The translations under genes were made by a program, and so were the position numbers. DNA of 22,371 nt from a virus, in IMG/VR virus record IMGVR_UViG_3300011116_001045, positions 1 through 22,371 of that record. One strand, given 5' to 3'. The notes below the pieces were generated by a model, which had not been told where the DNA came from, ran no database searches, and worked only from the letters and a program-made list of their open reading frames with translations. How positions within the stretch are numbered: the stretch's first letter is position 1; every line of letters starts with the position of its first letter. Shown in pieces: positions 22,293 through 22,371 of the stretch.

Positions 22293-22371
22293 ATGTTTAA
22301 GACCGAGGTCGTTAACAAATACAAATCGGACCGATATGACGTGTATATAGGTCGAGGATCACCTTATGGAA
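22293..22371 (+). CDS. DUF4326-like protein, 5' fragment
   Basis: The ATG at 22293, preceded by AAAGAGG at good spacing, opens a frame running off the window edge; 26 residues are visible. 'VVNKYKSDRYDVYIGRGSPY' followed by Gly matches the start of the DUF4326 family, where a short VVN strand is followed by 'DVYIGRG' and usually 'GNPF'. The family is small (around 100 residues), common in phages and of unknown biochemistry. Only the N-terminus can be judged. Confidence 0.65.
   Translation, partial: MFKTEVVNKYKSDRYDVYIGRGSPYG

Overview
The window is part of the genome of a tailed phage with a contractile tail, of the broad T4-like myovirus type. It holds a recognisable contractile tail sheath protein (T4 gp18 type), proteins resembling the T4 neck and tail-completion set (gp13, gp14, gp15), two very large Ser/Thr-rich fibre proteins, free-standing homing endonucleases, and small nucleotide-metabolism genes. 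I see no tRNA, rRNA, IS element, CRISPR array, integrase or bacterial housekeeping gene. The host cannot be named from this sequence. The phage looks like one of the environmental T4-like phages known mainly from metagenomes.

Layout. Everything from the left edge to about 19401 is on the minus strand and is mostly late virion genes. In transcription order (right to left) these are: a 68-aa protein; a GP88-family protein; a gp13-like neck protein; homing endonuclease 1; a gp14-like neck protein; a gp15-like tail completion/sheath stabiliser protein; a 51-aa stand-alone copy of that protein's C-terminal module; a 1017-aa repeat fibre; a 109-aa beta-rich virion protein; a 1690-aa repeat fibre; a 112-aa unknown; two small genes (51 and 91 aa); and the 1088-aa tail sheath. 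The sheath gene is followed by a strong intrinsic terminator. Beyond it lie a small ORF, an AAGCA-rich spacer, a HAD-type 5'(3')-nucleotidase-like gene and a nucleotidyltransferase-fold gene with an in-frame TGA.

At 19402-19469 the strand switches. This short divergent intergenic region carries a TATAAAAT box overlapping a 16-bp dyad. To its right, on the plus strand, lie a macro-domain (ADP-ribose) protein, homing endonuclease 2, a GMP reductase-family enzyme, an unknown 138-aa protein, and the start of a DUF4326-like gene cut by the window edge. This side looks like nucleotide or ADP-ribose metabolism rather than structure.

Points that stand out: (1) coding homology appears to continue past the TGA in the nucleotidyltransferase gene; (2) two endonuclease genes of related architecture sit tightly in two different modules, and one seems to have changed the 3' end of the neck gene next to it; (3) a small virion beta-module occurs both fused and free-standing side by side; (4) two paralogous fibres share a recurrent 'NITSSW' module, with exact in-frame tandem duplications in one; (5) the N-termini of the GP88-family and 68-aa proteins resemble T4-type capsid-targeting peptides; (6) the GMP reductase has a divergent catalytic loop; (7) an ATAAATA/TATTTAT element recurs in most of the longer gaps in front of minus-strand genes.
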